From NCBI GenBank assembly GCA_021841935.1, contig JAKCDL010000008.1, positions 1 to 64,000 of the forward strand: a DNA stretch of 64,000 nucleotides, written 5' to 3'. Shown here in pieces: positions 54,632 to 63,507 of the stretch. Position 1 is the first letter of the stretch, and every line of letters starts with the position of its first letter. The translations under genes were made by a program, and so were the position numbers. The DNA is from Actinomycetes bacterium. GTDB taxonomy: Bacteria; Actinomycetota; Acidimicrobiia; Acidimicrobiales; Acidimicrobiaceae. The notes beneath the pieces were generated by a model. The model was given only the letters and a program-made list of their open reading frames with translations, had not been told where the DNA came from and did no database searches.

Positions 54632-57289
54632 ATGGCCGACACCTTCGGAACTCGACGTTCACTTACCGTCGGTGACAAAACATATTCGATCTATTCACTC
54701 GCGGACGAAACGAAACTAGGTGAAGTAAGTAAGCTTCCCTATTCGTTGAAGATCCTCCTCGAGAATCTTCTTCGAAAAGAAGATGGTCTATCCGTAACAC
54801 CGGAGGACATCACAGCATTGATTTCGTCACGAAACGAAGAGCGCGAAATTGCATTTTCACCAGCGCGAATTCTCATGCAGGACTTTACAGGGGTACCCGC
54901 CGTCGTTGACTTGGCGACGATGCGCGATGCAATTACTGGACTAGGAGGAGATCCTTCAAACGTCAACCCGCTCATTCCTGCCGAACTCGTCATCGATCAC
55001 TCGGTGATAGCCGATGACTTTGGAACATCTAACTCTTTCTCAATTAATGCTGCACTCGAGGCGCAGAGGAACAAGGAGCGATACCAGTTTCTAAGGTGGG
55101 GCCAACAAGCGTTTAATAACTTTGTAGTAGTTCCACCGGACACCGGCATCTGCCACCAAGTCAATCTCGAGTATCTTGCCCGTGTCGTTTTCGTTGACGA
55201 TGAAGGCGTTGCCTATCCAGATACTCTCGTTGGAACCGACTCTCACACAACGATGATAAATGGCCTTGGTGTCGTCGGATGGGGAGTCGGCGGGATCGAG
55301 GCTGAGGCCGCGATGTTGGGCCAGCCGATATCGATGCTCATACCAAAGGTTGTAGGAATCAAATTAACAGGAGAACTTCCAGCTGGAACTACAGCGACCG
55401 ACCTAGTCCTAGTCGTTACAGAGATGTTACGCAAGCATGGTGTGGTCGGAAAGTTCGTTGAGTTCTATGGTCCCGGCTGCGTAAACGTACCCCTTGAAAA
55501 TCGCGCAACAATCGGAAATATGTCGCCGGAATATGGATCAACGATCACCGTTTTCCCGATCGACAACGAGGTCATCCGTTATCTTGAACTGACGGGTAGA
55601 TCGAAAGATCAAATCGCCCTCGTGGAAGCATATGCAAAGGCTCAAGGACTTTGGCTCGACCCGGCCGTGGAACCCGAATATGACGAGAAGCTCGAACTTG
55701 ATCTATCAACAGTAGTTCCGTCAATATCGGGGCCATCGAGACCACAGGACCGTGTTTCGCTTTCTTCAGTAAAAGAGAGCTTTGAAGCAGCCCTAACGAA
55801 GCAGATCGCCATTTCAAATGGAGACCGTGGAGCTAAAGGTCAAGTGACCTTAGAGGACAACACTACCTTTGAAATTGAACACGGTGCAGTAGTAATAGCT
55901 GCGATCACTTCTTGCACAAATACCTCCAATCCTTCGGTAATGGTTGCCGCCGGCCTTGTTGCGAAGAAAGCGGTGGAGCGAGGCATTACAAGAAAGCCAT
56001 GGGTGAAGACCACTCTTGCACCAGGCTCAAAGGTGGTAATGGAATACTACGATCGCTCGAATTTGACTCCTTACCTCGAAAAAATGGGGTTCTTCCTAGT
56101 CGGATACGGATGCACAACTTGCATCGGAAACTCTGGCCCTATTCTTCCCGAAGTTTCACAGGCGATTAATTCAAACAACATCGCAGCAGTATCAGTGCTA
56201 TCTGGAAACCGAAACTTCGAGGGACGCATCAATCCTGATGTTCGCATGAACTATCTAGCTTCACCTCCTCTGGTAATCGCATATGCGATAGCTGGAACAA
56301 TGAATATTGACATCATGTCAGAACCTATTGCTACAGATGCTGAGGGCAAAGATGTATACCTGAAGGATATCTGGCCAACTGAAGCAGAAATTGCTGAGGT
56401 AATCCGAGAGGCGATTGGGACTGAAATGTTTGCGTCGTCTTACCGTGGAGCATTCGAGGGTGACGAAAGGTGGAGGTCCCTTAGCATACCAACTGGAGAC
56501 CACTTCGCCTGGGATAACGAGACTTCCACATACGTAAGACAAGCGCCGTTCTTCGATGGATTAACTAAAGAGCCAAAACCGGTAGCCGCAATATCCGGCG
56601 CAAAAGTACTTGGAATCTTCGGAGACTCTGTAACCACAGACCATATCTCTCCGGCTGGAAATATCCGACCAACTTCGCCCGCCGGCACATGGCTTACGGA
56701 AAATGGCGTGAACAGCGATGACTTCAACTCTTACGGTGCACGAAGAGGAAATCACGAAGTGATGCTAAGGGGCACCTTTGCAAACATTAGAATCCGAAAC
56801 CGCCTAGCCGATGGAAAAGAGGGGGGATACACAAAGTTGCTTCCCGATGGCGAGATCACCACGATCTACGATGCCGCTATGAAGTACAAGGAACGTTCTA
56901 TTCCCCTAGTCATTCTCGCTGGCAAGGAGTACGGCTCCGGTTCATCTCGTGACTGGGCCGCAAAGGGTACTAACCTCCTTGGAGTAAAGGCAGTTATCGC
57001 TGAAAGTTTCGAGCGAATCCACCGATCAAACTTGGTCGGAATGGGTATATTGCCGCTCCAATTCCTCGAAGGACAAAACGTAGATTCTTTAGAACTCACA
57101 GGTTACGAGGACTTCTCGATCTTAGGCGTTGAGGCATTGAATAGTGGGGTAAAGCCATCAACTTTGAAGGTCCTCGCAGATGATAAAGAGTTTTCCGTTC
57201 GACTTCGAATCGACACACCAGGAGAACTAGAGTACTACCGCCACGGGGGCATACTTCAATATGTTCTAAGAAATCTTGCGGCCAAATAA
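54632..57289 (+). CDS. acnA: Aconitate hydratase (AcnA type)
   Basis: 885 residues of the aconitase A/IRP family, isomerising citrate to isocitrate in the TCA cycle. The 4Fe-4S ligands are visible: the first in [14 protein letters not shown] near residue 425, the other two in [13 protein letters not shown] near residue 490. [22 protein letters not shown] lies near residue 200, and the swivel domain has [17 protein letters not shown] near residue 770. ATG 54632 follows AAGGAGAA at normal spacing. It is divergent from the VIT-family gene. Confidence 0.96.
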   Translation: MADTFGTRRSLTVGDKTYSIYSLADETKLGEVSKLPYSLKILLENLLRKEDGLSVTPEDITALISSRNEEREIAFSPARILMQDFTGVPAVVDLATMRDAITGLGGDPSNVNPLIPAELVIDHSVIADDFGTSNSFSINAALEAQRNKERYQFLRWGQQAFNNFVVVPPDTGICHQVNLEYLARVVFVDDEGVAYPDTLVGTDSHTTMINGLGVVGWGVGGIEAEAAMLGQPISMLIPKVVGIKLTGELPAGTTATDLVLVVTEMLRKHGVVGKFVEFYGPGCVNVPLENRATIGNMSPEYGSTITVFPIDNEVIRYLELTGRSKDQIALVEAYAKAQGLWLDPAVEPEYDEKLELDLSTVVPSISGPSRPQDRVSLSSVKESFEAALTKQIAISNGDRGAKGQVTLEDNTTFEIEHGAVVIAAITSCTNTSNPSVMVAAGLVAKKAVERGITRKPWVKTTLAPGSKVVMEYYDRSNLTPYLEKMGFFLVGYGCTTCIGNSGPILPEVSQAINSNNIAAVSVLSGNRNFEGRINPDVRMNYLASPPLVIAYAIAGTMNIDIMSEPIATDAEGKDVYLKDIWPTEAEIAEVIREAIGTEMFASSYRGAFEGDERWRSLSIPTGDHFAWDNETSTYVRQAPFFDGLTKEPKPVAAISGAKVLGIFGDSVTTDHISPAGNIRPTSPAGTWLTENGVNSDDFNSYGARRGNHEVMLRGTFANIRIRNRLADGKEGGYTKLLPDGEITTIYDAAMKYKERSIPLVILAGKEYGSGSSRDWAAKGTNLLGVKAVIAESFERIHRSNLVGMGILPLQFLEGQNVDSLELTGYEDFSILGVEALNSGVKPSTLKVLADDKEFSVRLRIDTPGELEYYRHGGILQYVLRNLAAK

Positions 57290-57297
57290 AAGGCCTC

Positions 57298-57335
57298 TTG
57301 ACTCAGATGGACACGATAGTGTCCATCTGAGTCAA
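57298..57335. terminator. 17-bp perfect hairpin with GATA loop between acnA and the EamA gene
   Basis: Positions 57298-57314 (TTGACTCAGATGGACAC) and 57319-57335 are perfectly complementary with a 4-base loop. It starts nine bases after the acnA stop and overlaps the TGA (57332-57334) of the convergent EamA gene. No U-run follows on either side, so termination may need a factor. Confidence 0.7.
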
Positions 57336-58222
57336 CCAAGACTTGAATTTACAACACTTCCAATCACCAAGACCAAACTCAGGATGGTCAAAAGCGTTAC
57401 CGGCTGATGCAATAAAACGGACGAGAGGAAGACGGTAGCTATGGGTTGCAGGTAAAGATAGAGTGCCGCAAGGTTCGCTCCCCCACTAGCCACACCTTTA
57501 ATCCAAAAAATCATCGCGATAAGATTTGAACCAAGACTTACGACTATTATCTCGCCAAAATTAGCAAGTAAAATACTCTTCGGATGAGTACCGTTGAATA
57601 TTAGTGGTGCTATAAGCGCGACAGGAGCAGAGTAAATTGCCATCTGTGCGCTCTTATCAAACGCCGGGATCCGCCACCGATCAGAAAAAGCGGTAAACAG
57701 TGCCCAAGAAATTGCTGCAAAAGTCGCAAATGCAATTCCGATTACTGTTACAACATGCCCCTTGACGGCCACACCGCCAAAAAGTGGAATGGTACTAGCT
57801 AATATTGCAACGACGAGCGACACAATCAACCTCTTAGATGGCATCGCTTTTTTAGACCAAGCGAAAATAAGAACTATCCATACCGGCTCGGTCGTCAATA
57901 CAATTCCAACCGACGAAGCTGATGTCGAGGCCAGAGCAAGAGAGATAAACAGGTTGTAACCTACTCCGCCAAAGATCGAATATGCGGCAGTTCTCACCCA
58001 ACCAACGTCACCTCGAGCGGGCGTCACAATTCGACCTTGAAGAATTGAACGAAATATATAGAGGAGTACAAAGGCCGAAGCGGTAGGAACTAACCTCCAA
58101 AAAAAGAGCCAGCTGCTAGAAAAAGAGGAGCTCAAGGCAGACGTTGCGACCGGCGCTGAGCCCCATATTACTACGGCAGCAAGGAGGTATAGCTGTTCGG
58201 TTAGCTGCCTAGTTGTCTTCAC
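57332..58222 (-). CDS. EamA/DMT-family transporter
   Basis: 296 residues with ten hydrophobic segments in two EamA repeats, typical of the drug/metabolite transporter superfamily. The first repeat has VVIWGSAPVATSAL, and the segment LTTEPVWIVLIFAW ends it; the second ends LYLYLQPIATVFLSSVLL. Members export amino acids, nucleobases or other metabolites; the substrate here is unknown. The GTG start at 58222 lies inside the end of dnaB, overlapping by 14 bases in another frame, so the gene is coupled to dnaB. Confidence 0.9.
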   Translation of the reverse strand: MKTTRQLTEQLYLLAAVVIWGSAPVATSALSSSFSSSWLFFWRLVPTASAFVLLYIFRSILQGRIVTPARGDVGWVRTAAYSIFGGVGYNLFISLALASTSASSVGIVLTTEPVWIVLIFAWSKKAMPSKRLIVSLVVAILASTIPLFGGVAVKGHVVTVIGIAFATFAAISWALFTAFSDRWRIPAFDKSAQMAIYSAPVALIAPLIFNGTHPKSILLANFGEIIVVSLGSNLIAMIFWIKGVASGGANLAALYLYLQPIATVFLSSVLLHQPVTLLTILSLVLVIGSVVNSSLG

Positions 58223-60068
58223 TTTGATACTGGTTCTTTGGACGCTTACGATTCGCGAACTTGGTGAACGAGGGAATATATGTCAAATTGACAGATCCAA
58301 TCGGACCACTACGGTGTTTAGCGATGATAATCTCTGCGCTATTTTTATCTTGAAACTCATCTTCGGGGCCGCCGGCATCTCTCGATATGAACATAACCAC
58401 GTCGGCGTCTTGCTCCAAAGAATTATGCACAACAACTCCATTGGCAATAAAGTTATGGTAATTTTCAACCTCAAGGTCATAAACCGCATCAAATCCAACT
58501 GGATGTATATCTACGAATTTGAGGAACTTTGTTGTAAGGCTCAATTGGGCTACCGCACCGTGGTCATGAGATCGATTACGACGGCTTTCATCAGCTTCCG
58601 TAACTGCGATCTCTTCTCCCTCGTTTATCTGCCAAAGCATCTTCCAGCCGCTACGCGTCAAAAACCGATGGTTGAGAGTACTGATAATTTCCGGTCCACC
58701 GTCAATTTCAACCCGAAAGATAGGACGATATCCACTTAGAAACACTCTTTTCACAGTCGCCGGAAAATAAGACTTAGATCCTTCGTCATATGCGACAACC
58801 TGAACAAAGGAGTCGCTCGCCAATCGCTCGAGTGTTGCTATGGAGACATCTTCCCCGTTGGCAAGACGCACCTTCGTTGATCCATCTAGACATCCCGATT
58901 CACGTAGATCAGCTAAGGTAGGGCGCTTGTCCTGCCGACTCTCCACACCTCTCGAGAGCTGGGAGAGGGCAACCACCGGTACTTCTAATTCTCTCGCCAG
59001 AAGTTTAAGACCCCTAGATATCTCTGACACTTGAACTTGGCGCGATTCAGCCCGCATTCCCCCTGACATCAATTGGAGATAATCAACAACTATCAGTCCG
59101 AGTTCTCCTAAATTTGCCTTTAATTTTCTTGCTCGGGTTCGAATATCAAGTACCGAAACATTGGGTGAATCGTCAATGTAAAGGGGCGCACTTCCGAGGG
59201 TAGAGAGTGTCTTTGAGATTCTTTGCCACTCATCATTACTCAAGTCCCCATTCTTGAGGCGTTTTGAGTCAACTCGCGCCTCAGAGGCAAGTATTCGTTG
59301 GGTAAGTTCGATATGGCTCATTTCAAGAGAAAATATCAGGACCGGTAACTGCTGTCGGGCTGAAACGTGACTCGCGATACCAAGTGCAAAGGCCGTCTTT
59401 CCCATTGCTGGACGAGCTCCCACTATGATCATCGCCGACTTTTGAAGGCCCGACAAGATCTCGTCCAAATCGTCTAATCCTGTTGAAATGCCACTTATAT
59501 GATCGCTGCTGCTACTCCGGGCCTCAAGATCATCTAAGGTTCGATTAAGTGCATCCCTTAGCGCCACTAAAGTATTGGAACTCTTCTTGCTTGAAATCTC
59601 GAAAATTAGAGATTCTGCTTTATCAAGCACTTCATTTACATCTTCTGGCACCGAGTAGCTCATCTCAGCGACCTTTGTAGCGGCGGCGATGAGCTTTCTT
59701 AGAAGAGAGTACTCCTCCACAATCGTTGCATATCGTGCGGCACTTCCCATGGTCGGTGTGGAGGCCAACAATTCAATCAAGTATCCAGTGCCGCCAATAG
59801 CCTCTAATTTACCCATCCTACGAAGCTCATCAGAGACACTCACGGTATCGCAAACAGCCAACTTGCTATTCAACTTTTGAATTGCTTCGAAAACAATTTG
59901 ATGGCTTGGCTTGTAGAAATCTTCCTTAGAAACCCTCTCAAGAGCCTCACCGATGGCGTCCTTCGAGAGCAACATGGCGCCTAAAAGAGACTCTTCGGCC
60001 TCTAAGTTATGTGGTATCGATCGTTCAGTTGACGCGCCGATGAAGTCGCCATCACCACTTCTCGCCAT
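58209..60068 (-). CDS. dnaB: Replicative DNA helicase DnaB containing a mini-intein
   Basis: A 619-residue precursor. The N-terminal primase-interacting domain covers residues ~10-180 (PHNLEAEESLLGAMLL). The RecA-like helicase domain has Walker A GARPAMGKTAFALGIA near 220, IFSLEMSH and VDYLQLMSG. The helicase is interrupted after DLRESG (residue 392) by a 157-residue intein (393-549) and resumes SLEQDADVVMFISRD. The mature helicase would be 462 residues, normal for DnaB, ending NRKRPKNQYQSEDN. It unwinds DNA at the replication fork. It follows rplI in the typical rpsF-ssb-rpsR-rplI-dnaB order, with a terminator between rplI and dnaB. Confidence 0.95.
   Translation of the reverse strand: MARSGDGDFIGASTERSIPHNLEAEESLLGAMLLSKDAIGEALERVSKEDFYKPSHQIVFEAIQKLNSKLAVCDTVSVSDELRRMGKLEAIGGTGYLIELLASTPTMGSAARYATIVEEYSLLRKLIAAATKVAEMSYSVPEDVNEVLDKAESLIFEISSKKSSNTLVALRDALNRTLDDLEARSSSSDHISGISTGLDDLDEILSGLQKSAMIIVGARPAMGKTAFALGIASHVSARQQLPVLIFSLEMSHIELTQRILASEARVDSKRLKNGDLSNDEWQRISKTLSTLGSAPLYIDDSPNVSVLDIRTRARKLKANLGELGLIVVDYLQLMSGGMRAESRQVQVSEISRGLKLLARELEVPVVALSQLSRGVESRQDKRPTLADLRESGCLDGSTKVRLANGEDVSIATLERLASDSFVQVVAYDEGSKSYFPATVKRVFLSGYRPIFRVEIDGGPEIISTLNHRFLTRSGWKMLWQINEGEEIAVTEADESRRNRSHDHGAVAQLSLTTKFLKFVDIHPVGFDAVYDLEVENYHNFIANGVVVHNSLEQDADVVMFISRDAGGPEDEFQDKNSAEIIIAKHRSGPIGSVNLTYIPSFTKFANRKRPKNQYQSEDN
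58422..58892 (-). other. DnaB mini-intein (157 residues, no homing endonuclease)
   Basis: Begins at Cys in CLDGSTKVRLANGEDV (block A). Block B is STLNHRFLTR with the TxxH motif, block F is VYDLEVENYHNFIANG and block G ends VVVHN, followed by Ser as the first C-extein residue. All the residues needed for splicing (Cys1, TxxH, penultimate His, terminal Asn, +1 Ser) are present. The length and the absence of a DOD or HNH motif make it a mini-intein. It is inserted in the conserved RESG/S(L/I)EQDAD site of the DnaB helicase core. Confidence 0.95.
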
Positions 60069-60088
60069 AACTTTCCTATCTTTAGATC

Positions 60089-60121
60089 AAAAAAAGGCCC
60101 GCGTTCCAAAGAACACGGGCC
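60089..60121 (-). terminator. Intrinsic terminator after rplI
   Basis: On the reverse strand an 11-bp stem (GGCCCGTGTTC with GAACGCGGGCC, one G-U) and 4-base loop, followed by seven Us. It lies between rplI and dnaB, so dnaB needs readthrough or its own promoter in the ~70 bases before 60068. Confidence 0.9.
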
Positions 60122-60141
60122 CTCCTTACAAGGAATTAATA

Positions 60142-60585
60142 CTACTCTGTCACGTCGACTGTTATAGTTACCTTGACATCAGGATGAAGCACAACCAAAA
60201 CGTCGTGTTTACCCAGCTTCTTAATGTGATTATCAAGGTGAACCGCCCTACGATCCAAAGTGACCGAGAAGGCCGCTTCGATCGCTTCGGTAATTTCATG
60301 TTGAGTCACCGAACCGTAGAGAATACCTTCGTGCGCCGCATTGCCTGCAAGGGTGACACGACCACCGGCCAAGACTCTCGCCACTGCCTCCGCACCTTCA
60401 CGGTTTTTACGATCCCTAAGGTCGCGTGCTCTTCTCATGGCATCAGCTTGAGCCTGGATGCCAGCTGTGGCAACAATCGCATGACCTTGAGGAATAAGGA
60501 AGTTACGGGCATAGCCATCAGCAACATTTACTATGTCGCCTCTCTTACCCAAATTTGAGAGGTCGCTACGTAAAACTACTCGCAT
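60142..60585 (-). CDS. rplI: 50S ribosomal protein L9
   Basis: 147 residues. N-terminal RNA-binding domain ([25 protein letters not shown]-like, with ARNFLIPQG), a central helix, and a C-terminal domain. Length is normal. Its ATG overlaps the rpsR stop by one base (TAATG), so the two are coupled. Confidence 0.96.
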   Translation of the reverse strand: MRVVLRSDLSNLGKRGDIVNVADGYARNFLIPQGHAIVATAGIQAQADAMRRARDLRDRKNREGAEAVARVLAGGRVTLAGNAAHEGILYGSVTQHEITEAIEAAFSVTLDRRAVHLDNHIKKLGKHDVLVVLHPDVKVTITVDVTE

Positions 60586-60971
60586 TAGTTCGCATCCTCC
60601 AACTCGACATCTTCAACCAAATCTTCGATAACTTGGTCATTCGCTGGCGCTTCGAACTGCGCATTACGATCGGGCTTTGGTCCACGAAGTGAGGTTCTCT
60701 CTGCCACCATACGCTGAGTGTACGGAAGAAGCGCCATTTCACGGGCATTTTTGATTGCATTAGCGATAGCTCGCTGATGCTGATCACAGTTGCCCGAGAC
60801 TCTTCGTGCTCTGATCTTCCCGCGCTCACTCATAAATTTCTTCAACGGATCAACGTCTTTGTAATCGATGTAGTCGATTTTTTTGATGCAGTAAAGACAT
60901 ACTTTTTTCTTTATCTTCTTCGTCGTCTCTTTAGGAGCTCGACGAGAAGAACTTTTGTCACCTTTAGCCAT
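60585..60971 (-). CDS. rpsR: 30S ribosomal protein S18, zinc-type, with acidic C-terminal tail
   Basis: 128 residues. The S18 core spans residues ~22-88 ([20 protein letters not shown], then [12 protein letters not shown]). Cys25, Cys28, Cys62 and His65 form a zinc-binding set, so this is the C+ form, expected when zinc is ample. After residue 88, about 40 acidic residues follow, ending EDVELEDAN, much longer than usual (~75-90). ATG 60971 shares one base with the ssb stop. S18 pairs with S6 (rpsF upstream) in the 30S platform. Confidence 0.94.
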   Translation of the reverse strand: MAKGDKSSSRRAPKETTKKIKKKVCLYCIKKIDYIDYKDVDPLKKFMSERGKIRARRVSGNCDQHQRAIANAIKNAREMALLPYTQRMVAERTSLRGPKPDRNAQFEAPANDQVIEDLVEDVELEDAN

Positions 60972-61465
60972 TAGAAAGGCTCCTCTCCTTCGTCACTGTA
61001 ACTAGCTGGGTTGATCTCTTGAAATGAGGGGCCTCTGCTCGCAGTTTGTGCAGGTGCACCATAAGACTGCTGCGGTGCAAAAGAATCCCCTCCTCGCTGC
61101 CTGCGCTCAGCTCGGTTTAGCTGAGCTGAAGCATAACGAAGACTCGGACCAACTTCTTCAGCCAAAATTTCGTTCTTTGTTCTCTTCTGACCATCTTGGT
61201 CTTCCCAAGTTCGCTGCTGTAGCTGTCCATAGACAATTACACGCGAACCTCTCTCTAGAGACTGTGAGGCGTGCTCGGCAAGCTCTCTCCAGCACACTAC
61301 ATCAAAGTAAGAGGTGGATTCTTCCCATTCATTAGTCTGACGGTTTTGCCACCTTCGATTGACGGCGATACTAAAGGTCACGCTCGGTAAACCGGATTGG
61401 GTATACCGAAGTTCGAGGTCACGTGTGACATTACCTATGAGAGTTACCGAATTTCCGTTCGACAC
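60971..61465 (-). CDS. ssb: Single-stranded DNA-binding protein
   Basis: 164 residues: an OB-fold ([19 protein letters not shown] to [13 protein letters not shown]) and a Gln/Gly-rich tail ending in DEGEEPF, the acidic tip that binds partner proteins. I start at GTG 61465, which gives the normal beginning [12 protein letters not shown] and has GGAGA five bases upstream. The frame is open much further upstream through rpsF, which is clearly false. A small hairpin (CGCGAG/CTCGCG at 61490-61507) lies between rpsF and ssb. Confidence 0.95.
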   Translation of the reverse strand: MSNGNSVTLIGNVTRDLELRYTQSGLPSVTFSIAVNRRWQNRQTNEWEESTSYFDVVCWRELAEHASQSLERGSRVIVYGQLQQRTWEDQDGQKRTKNEILAEEVGPSLRYASAQLNRAERRQRGGDSFAPQQSYGAPAQTASRGPSFQEINPASYSDEGEEPF

Positions 61466-61511
61466 AGCTTTCTCCAGATTCGCAAGTGTCGCGAGTTTAA
61501 GCTCGCGTAAT

Positions 61512-61838
61512 TTATGCAGTTGCCTCTTTGGCGGGAGCGCTACCCGCGACACGTTCAGGAAGCCGAATGATTTTGTGGCGAAGTACACCATCAGTAATAG
61601 AGAGAACTCGAGCGATTTCAGCGACTGTTTGAGGCGTCGAACCAAACTCGATTACCGAATAGTTGCCCTCTTGCACCTTATTAATTTCGTATGCAAGCTT
61701 GCGACGACCCCATCGGTCGATCTTTCCTACACTACCATCTTGACGCGCAAGATCTGTAACACGATTGATAATAGCATCCGCATCTCCGTCACTTAGACGC
61801 GAGTCGAGGATGACCATTAGCTCGTATGGTCGTACCAT
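61512..61838 (-). CDS. rpsF: 30S ribosomal protein S6
   Basis: 108 residues from ATG 61838 (MVRPYELMVILDSR), with a strong GGAGGAGGAG upstream; the open frame starts 24 codons earlier in non-family sequence. The core KIDRWGRRKLAYEINKVQEG is the S6 signature. It leads the rpsF-ssb-rpsR-rplI group. A CCG-loop hairpin lies in its leader. Confidence 0.96.
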   Translation of the reverse strand: MVRPYELMVILDSRLSDGDADAIINRVTDLARQDGSVGKIDRWGRRKLAYEINKVQEGNYSVIEFGSTPQTVAEIARVLSITDGVLRHKIIRLPERVAGSAPAKEATA

Positions 61839-61873
61839 CTTTTCTCCTCCTCCGGACCCTACTTGACATAGGG

Positions 61874-61892
61874 GCTCTGCACGGTGCAGAGC
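61874..61892 (-). promoter_or_regulatory. Hairpin with CCG loop in the rpsF leader
   Basis: On the reverse strand GCUCUGCA-CCG-UGCAGAGC: 8-bp perfect stem and a CCG triloop, about 35 bases upstream of the rpsF ATG. S6:S18 autoregulation in many bacteria uses a leader hairpin that presents a CCG trinucleotide to S18, so this is a candidate autoregulatory site. The rest of that motif was not verified. Confidence 0.5.
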
Positions 61893-61981
61893 AGGGGTGG
61901 GGTTTCCCACAATATCAAGCCTTTAACAATACCCGATGAGTACTTCAGTTACGATCAGTCGGAGGAGAATAAGGGTGGAGA

Positions 61982-62821
61982 TCAGTAGATCTTTCCTACC
62001 GAACTTTCTGCGGAATGGTAAGTGTGCGACTCCGTTGGAAATTGGGAAGTGCGAACTTCTTTTACAAACTTCGAAAGTGCGTCAACAGAAACTTGCTCAA
62101 CGTCAGCGTAGGCTTTCACAAACTTTGGACGGCGCCCAACTCCGTAACCGAGAACGTCGTGGTAGACAAGAACTTGACCATCGCAATTCAACCCAGCTCC
62201 GATTCCTATCGTAGGAATGCTAAGTGACGAAGTAATCTCAGTCGCTAGATCATTAGGAATCGCTTCGAGCACTATTGCGAAAGCACCGGCAGCCTCAATA
62301 GCCTTTGCATCTTCGATAATTCCTCTTGCAGCCTCTAAGTCCTTACCTTGGACCTTGAAACCGCCAAAGGAGTTGACTGATTGTGGTGTCAGACCAATAT
62401 GCCCCACCACTGGAATTTCGGCATCCACAAGGGACTTAACTACATCTGCGCGCTTCTTCCCACCTTCAACCTTCACCCCTTGGGCGCCAGCGCGAATTAG
62501 CTTTGCAGCCGCCTTCTTTGCATCTGACTTTGAGGTATGGTAACTCATCCACGGCATATCGGTCACGACCATCGCACGCGTGTCTGCCGCTTTGACAGCT
62601 TTCGTGTGGTAGGCCATATCACTTACAGTCACCGACAGAGTATCGCTGTGGCCAAGAACGACCATTGCAAGAGAATCTCCCACAAGAATCATCTCGGCTC
62701 CAGATAAATCAACGTGACGAGCACTGTGGAAGTCGTATGCGGTGATCATGGTCAGCGGTTCGAATCCGCGCGATACTTTGATTGACCTTACCTTGGGTAC
62801 GGTAATACGCTCAGATGACAT
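61982..62821 (-). CDS. panB: 3-methyl-2-oxobutanoate hydroxymethyltransferase
   Basis: 279 residues, first enzyme of pantothenate (CoA) synthesis. MITAYDFHSARHVD near residue 25, MILVGDSLAMVVLGH near residue 43, MVVTDMPWMSY near residue 83 and GHIGLTPQ near residue 138 are the family motifs, with metal-binding Asp residues and the catalytic Glu in IVLEAIP. I start at ATG 62821, with AGGAGGT five bases upstream; the frame is open 13 codons further but that would include this site. A divergent transcript does not overlap. Confidence 0.95.
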   Translation of the reverse strand: MSSERITVPKVRSIKVSRGFEPLTMITAYDFHSARHVDLSGAEMILVGDSLAMVVLGHSDTLSVTVSDMAYHTKAVKAADTRAMVVTDMPWMSYHTSKSDAKKAAAKLIRAGAQGVKVEGGKKRADVVKSLVDAEIPVVGHIGLTPQSVNSFGGFKVQGKDLEAARGIIEDAKAIEAAGAFAIVLEAIPNDLATEITSSLSIPTIGIGAGLNCDGQVLVYHDVLGYGVGRRPKFVKAYADVEQVSVDALSKFVKEVRTSQFPTESHTYHSAESSVGKIY

Positions 62822-62931
62822 TTCTACCTCCTGTGTCCCGCGCATGAAAGCTGCAGGCACTCACGTAGTTTATAAACAATATCTGGACAATTTATTCCAG
62901 AAGTAGCCCCAGGTCAATGGTCAATTCAAAT

Positions 62932-63336
62932 TTAGGCACTTTCAACTTCTAAGACGAACGGCGCCAATATACGTATCAAGTGATTGAAGTGACAATATAG
63001 ACACACCTCTACCTCGTACACTTTTACTTCAAGGTCAGAAAGAAGATACCTTTCCACCTCGCCACTTCTATTCTCGAGGCACCTACCGTGCGCCGGAAGC
63101 TTAGGGCCAAACGCATAGTAAACATTTACAACTTTACCTTCAGCGCAGATTGGACACTCGCTATCCTGCTCTACTCCTAGATTCGAAGCTGCCCGAATCA
63201 AGTCCGGATGGGCGTCACAAATCTCATCCTTAGTTAACTCACCACGGTTGTACGCACGAACAAGCGCCCTCCGCGCAAGCACGAAGTCTATCGACCTCTC
63301 CCTGACTCCCTTGAGACTCTCTTTCTCAAACATCAC
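62932..63336 (-). CDS. DUF5318 family protein
   Basis: 134 residues. A helical N-terminus (LARRALVRAYNRGELTKDEI) is followed by two Cys pairs (CPICAEG near residue 61 and CLYCHFNH near residue 112), consistent with a split zinc ribbon. I recognise it as the DUF5318 family, found in actinobacteria; its function is unknown. In mycobacteria, from memory, the DUF5318 gene also lies close to a padR gene (Rv0047c-Rv0049 region), and here the padR gene is divergent, 170 bases away. Start at ATG 63336 or one codon later. Confidence 0.78.
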   Translation of the reverse strand: MMFEKESLKGVRERSIDFVLARRALVRAYNRGELTKDEICDAHPDLIRAASNLGVEQDSECPICAEGKVVNVYYAFGPKLPAHGRCLENRSGEVERYLLSDLEVKVYEVEVCLYCHFNHLIRILAPFVLEVESA

Positions 63337-63452
63337 TGCTTTAAATGCTACCGATCTTTGACAAACTACTCATCGTTATCGACAAATCGAGAGGGTCTCA
63401 ATAGGAGACTGGAGTTCGAATTGCAGAAATATTATTAAATTGGAATAAAGTA

Positions 63453-63476
63453 TTGATATATCAGTTTGATATATCA
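63453..63476. promoter_or_regulatory. Two TTGATATATCA copies in the padR promoter region
   Basis: Copies at 63453-63463 and 63466-63476, 13 bases apart centre to centre. Each contains the palindrome TGATATATCA, and the pair lies 31-55 bases upstream of the PadR start, between it and the divergent DUF5318 gene. Likely operator of PadR on both genes. Confidence 0.55.
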
Positions 63477-63507
63477 ATCAAAGTACTGCGAAGGAGGTAG
63501 CAAGCAA

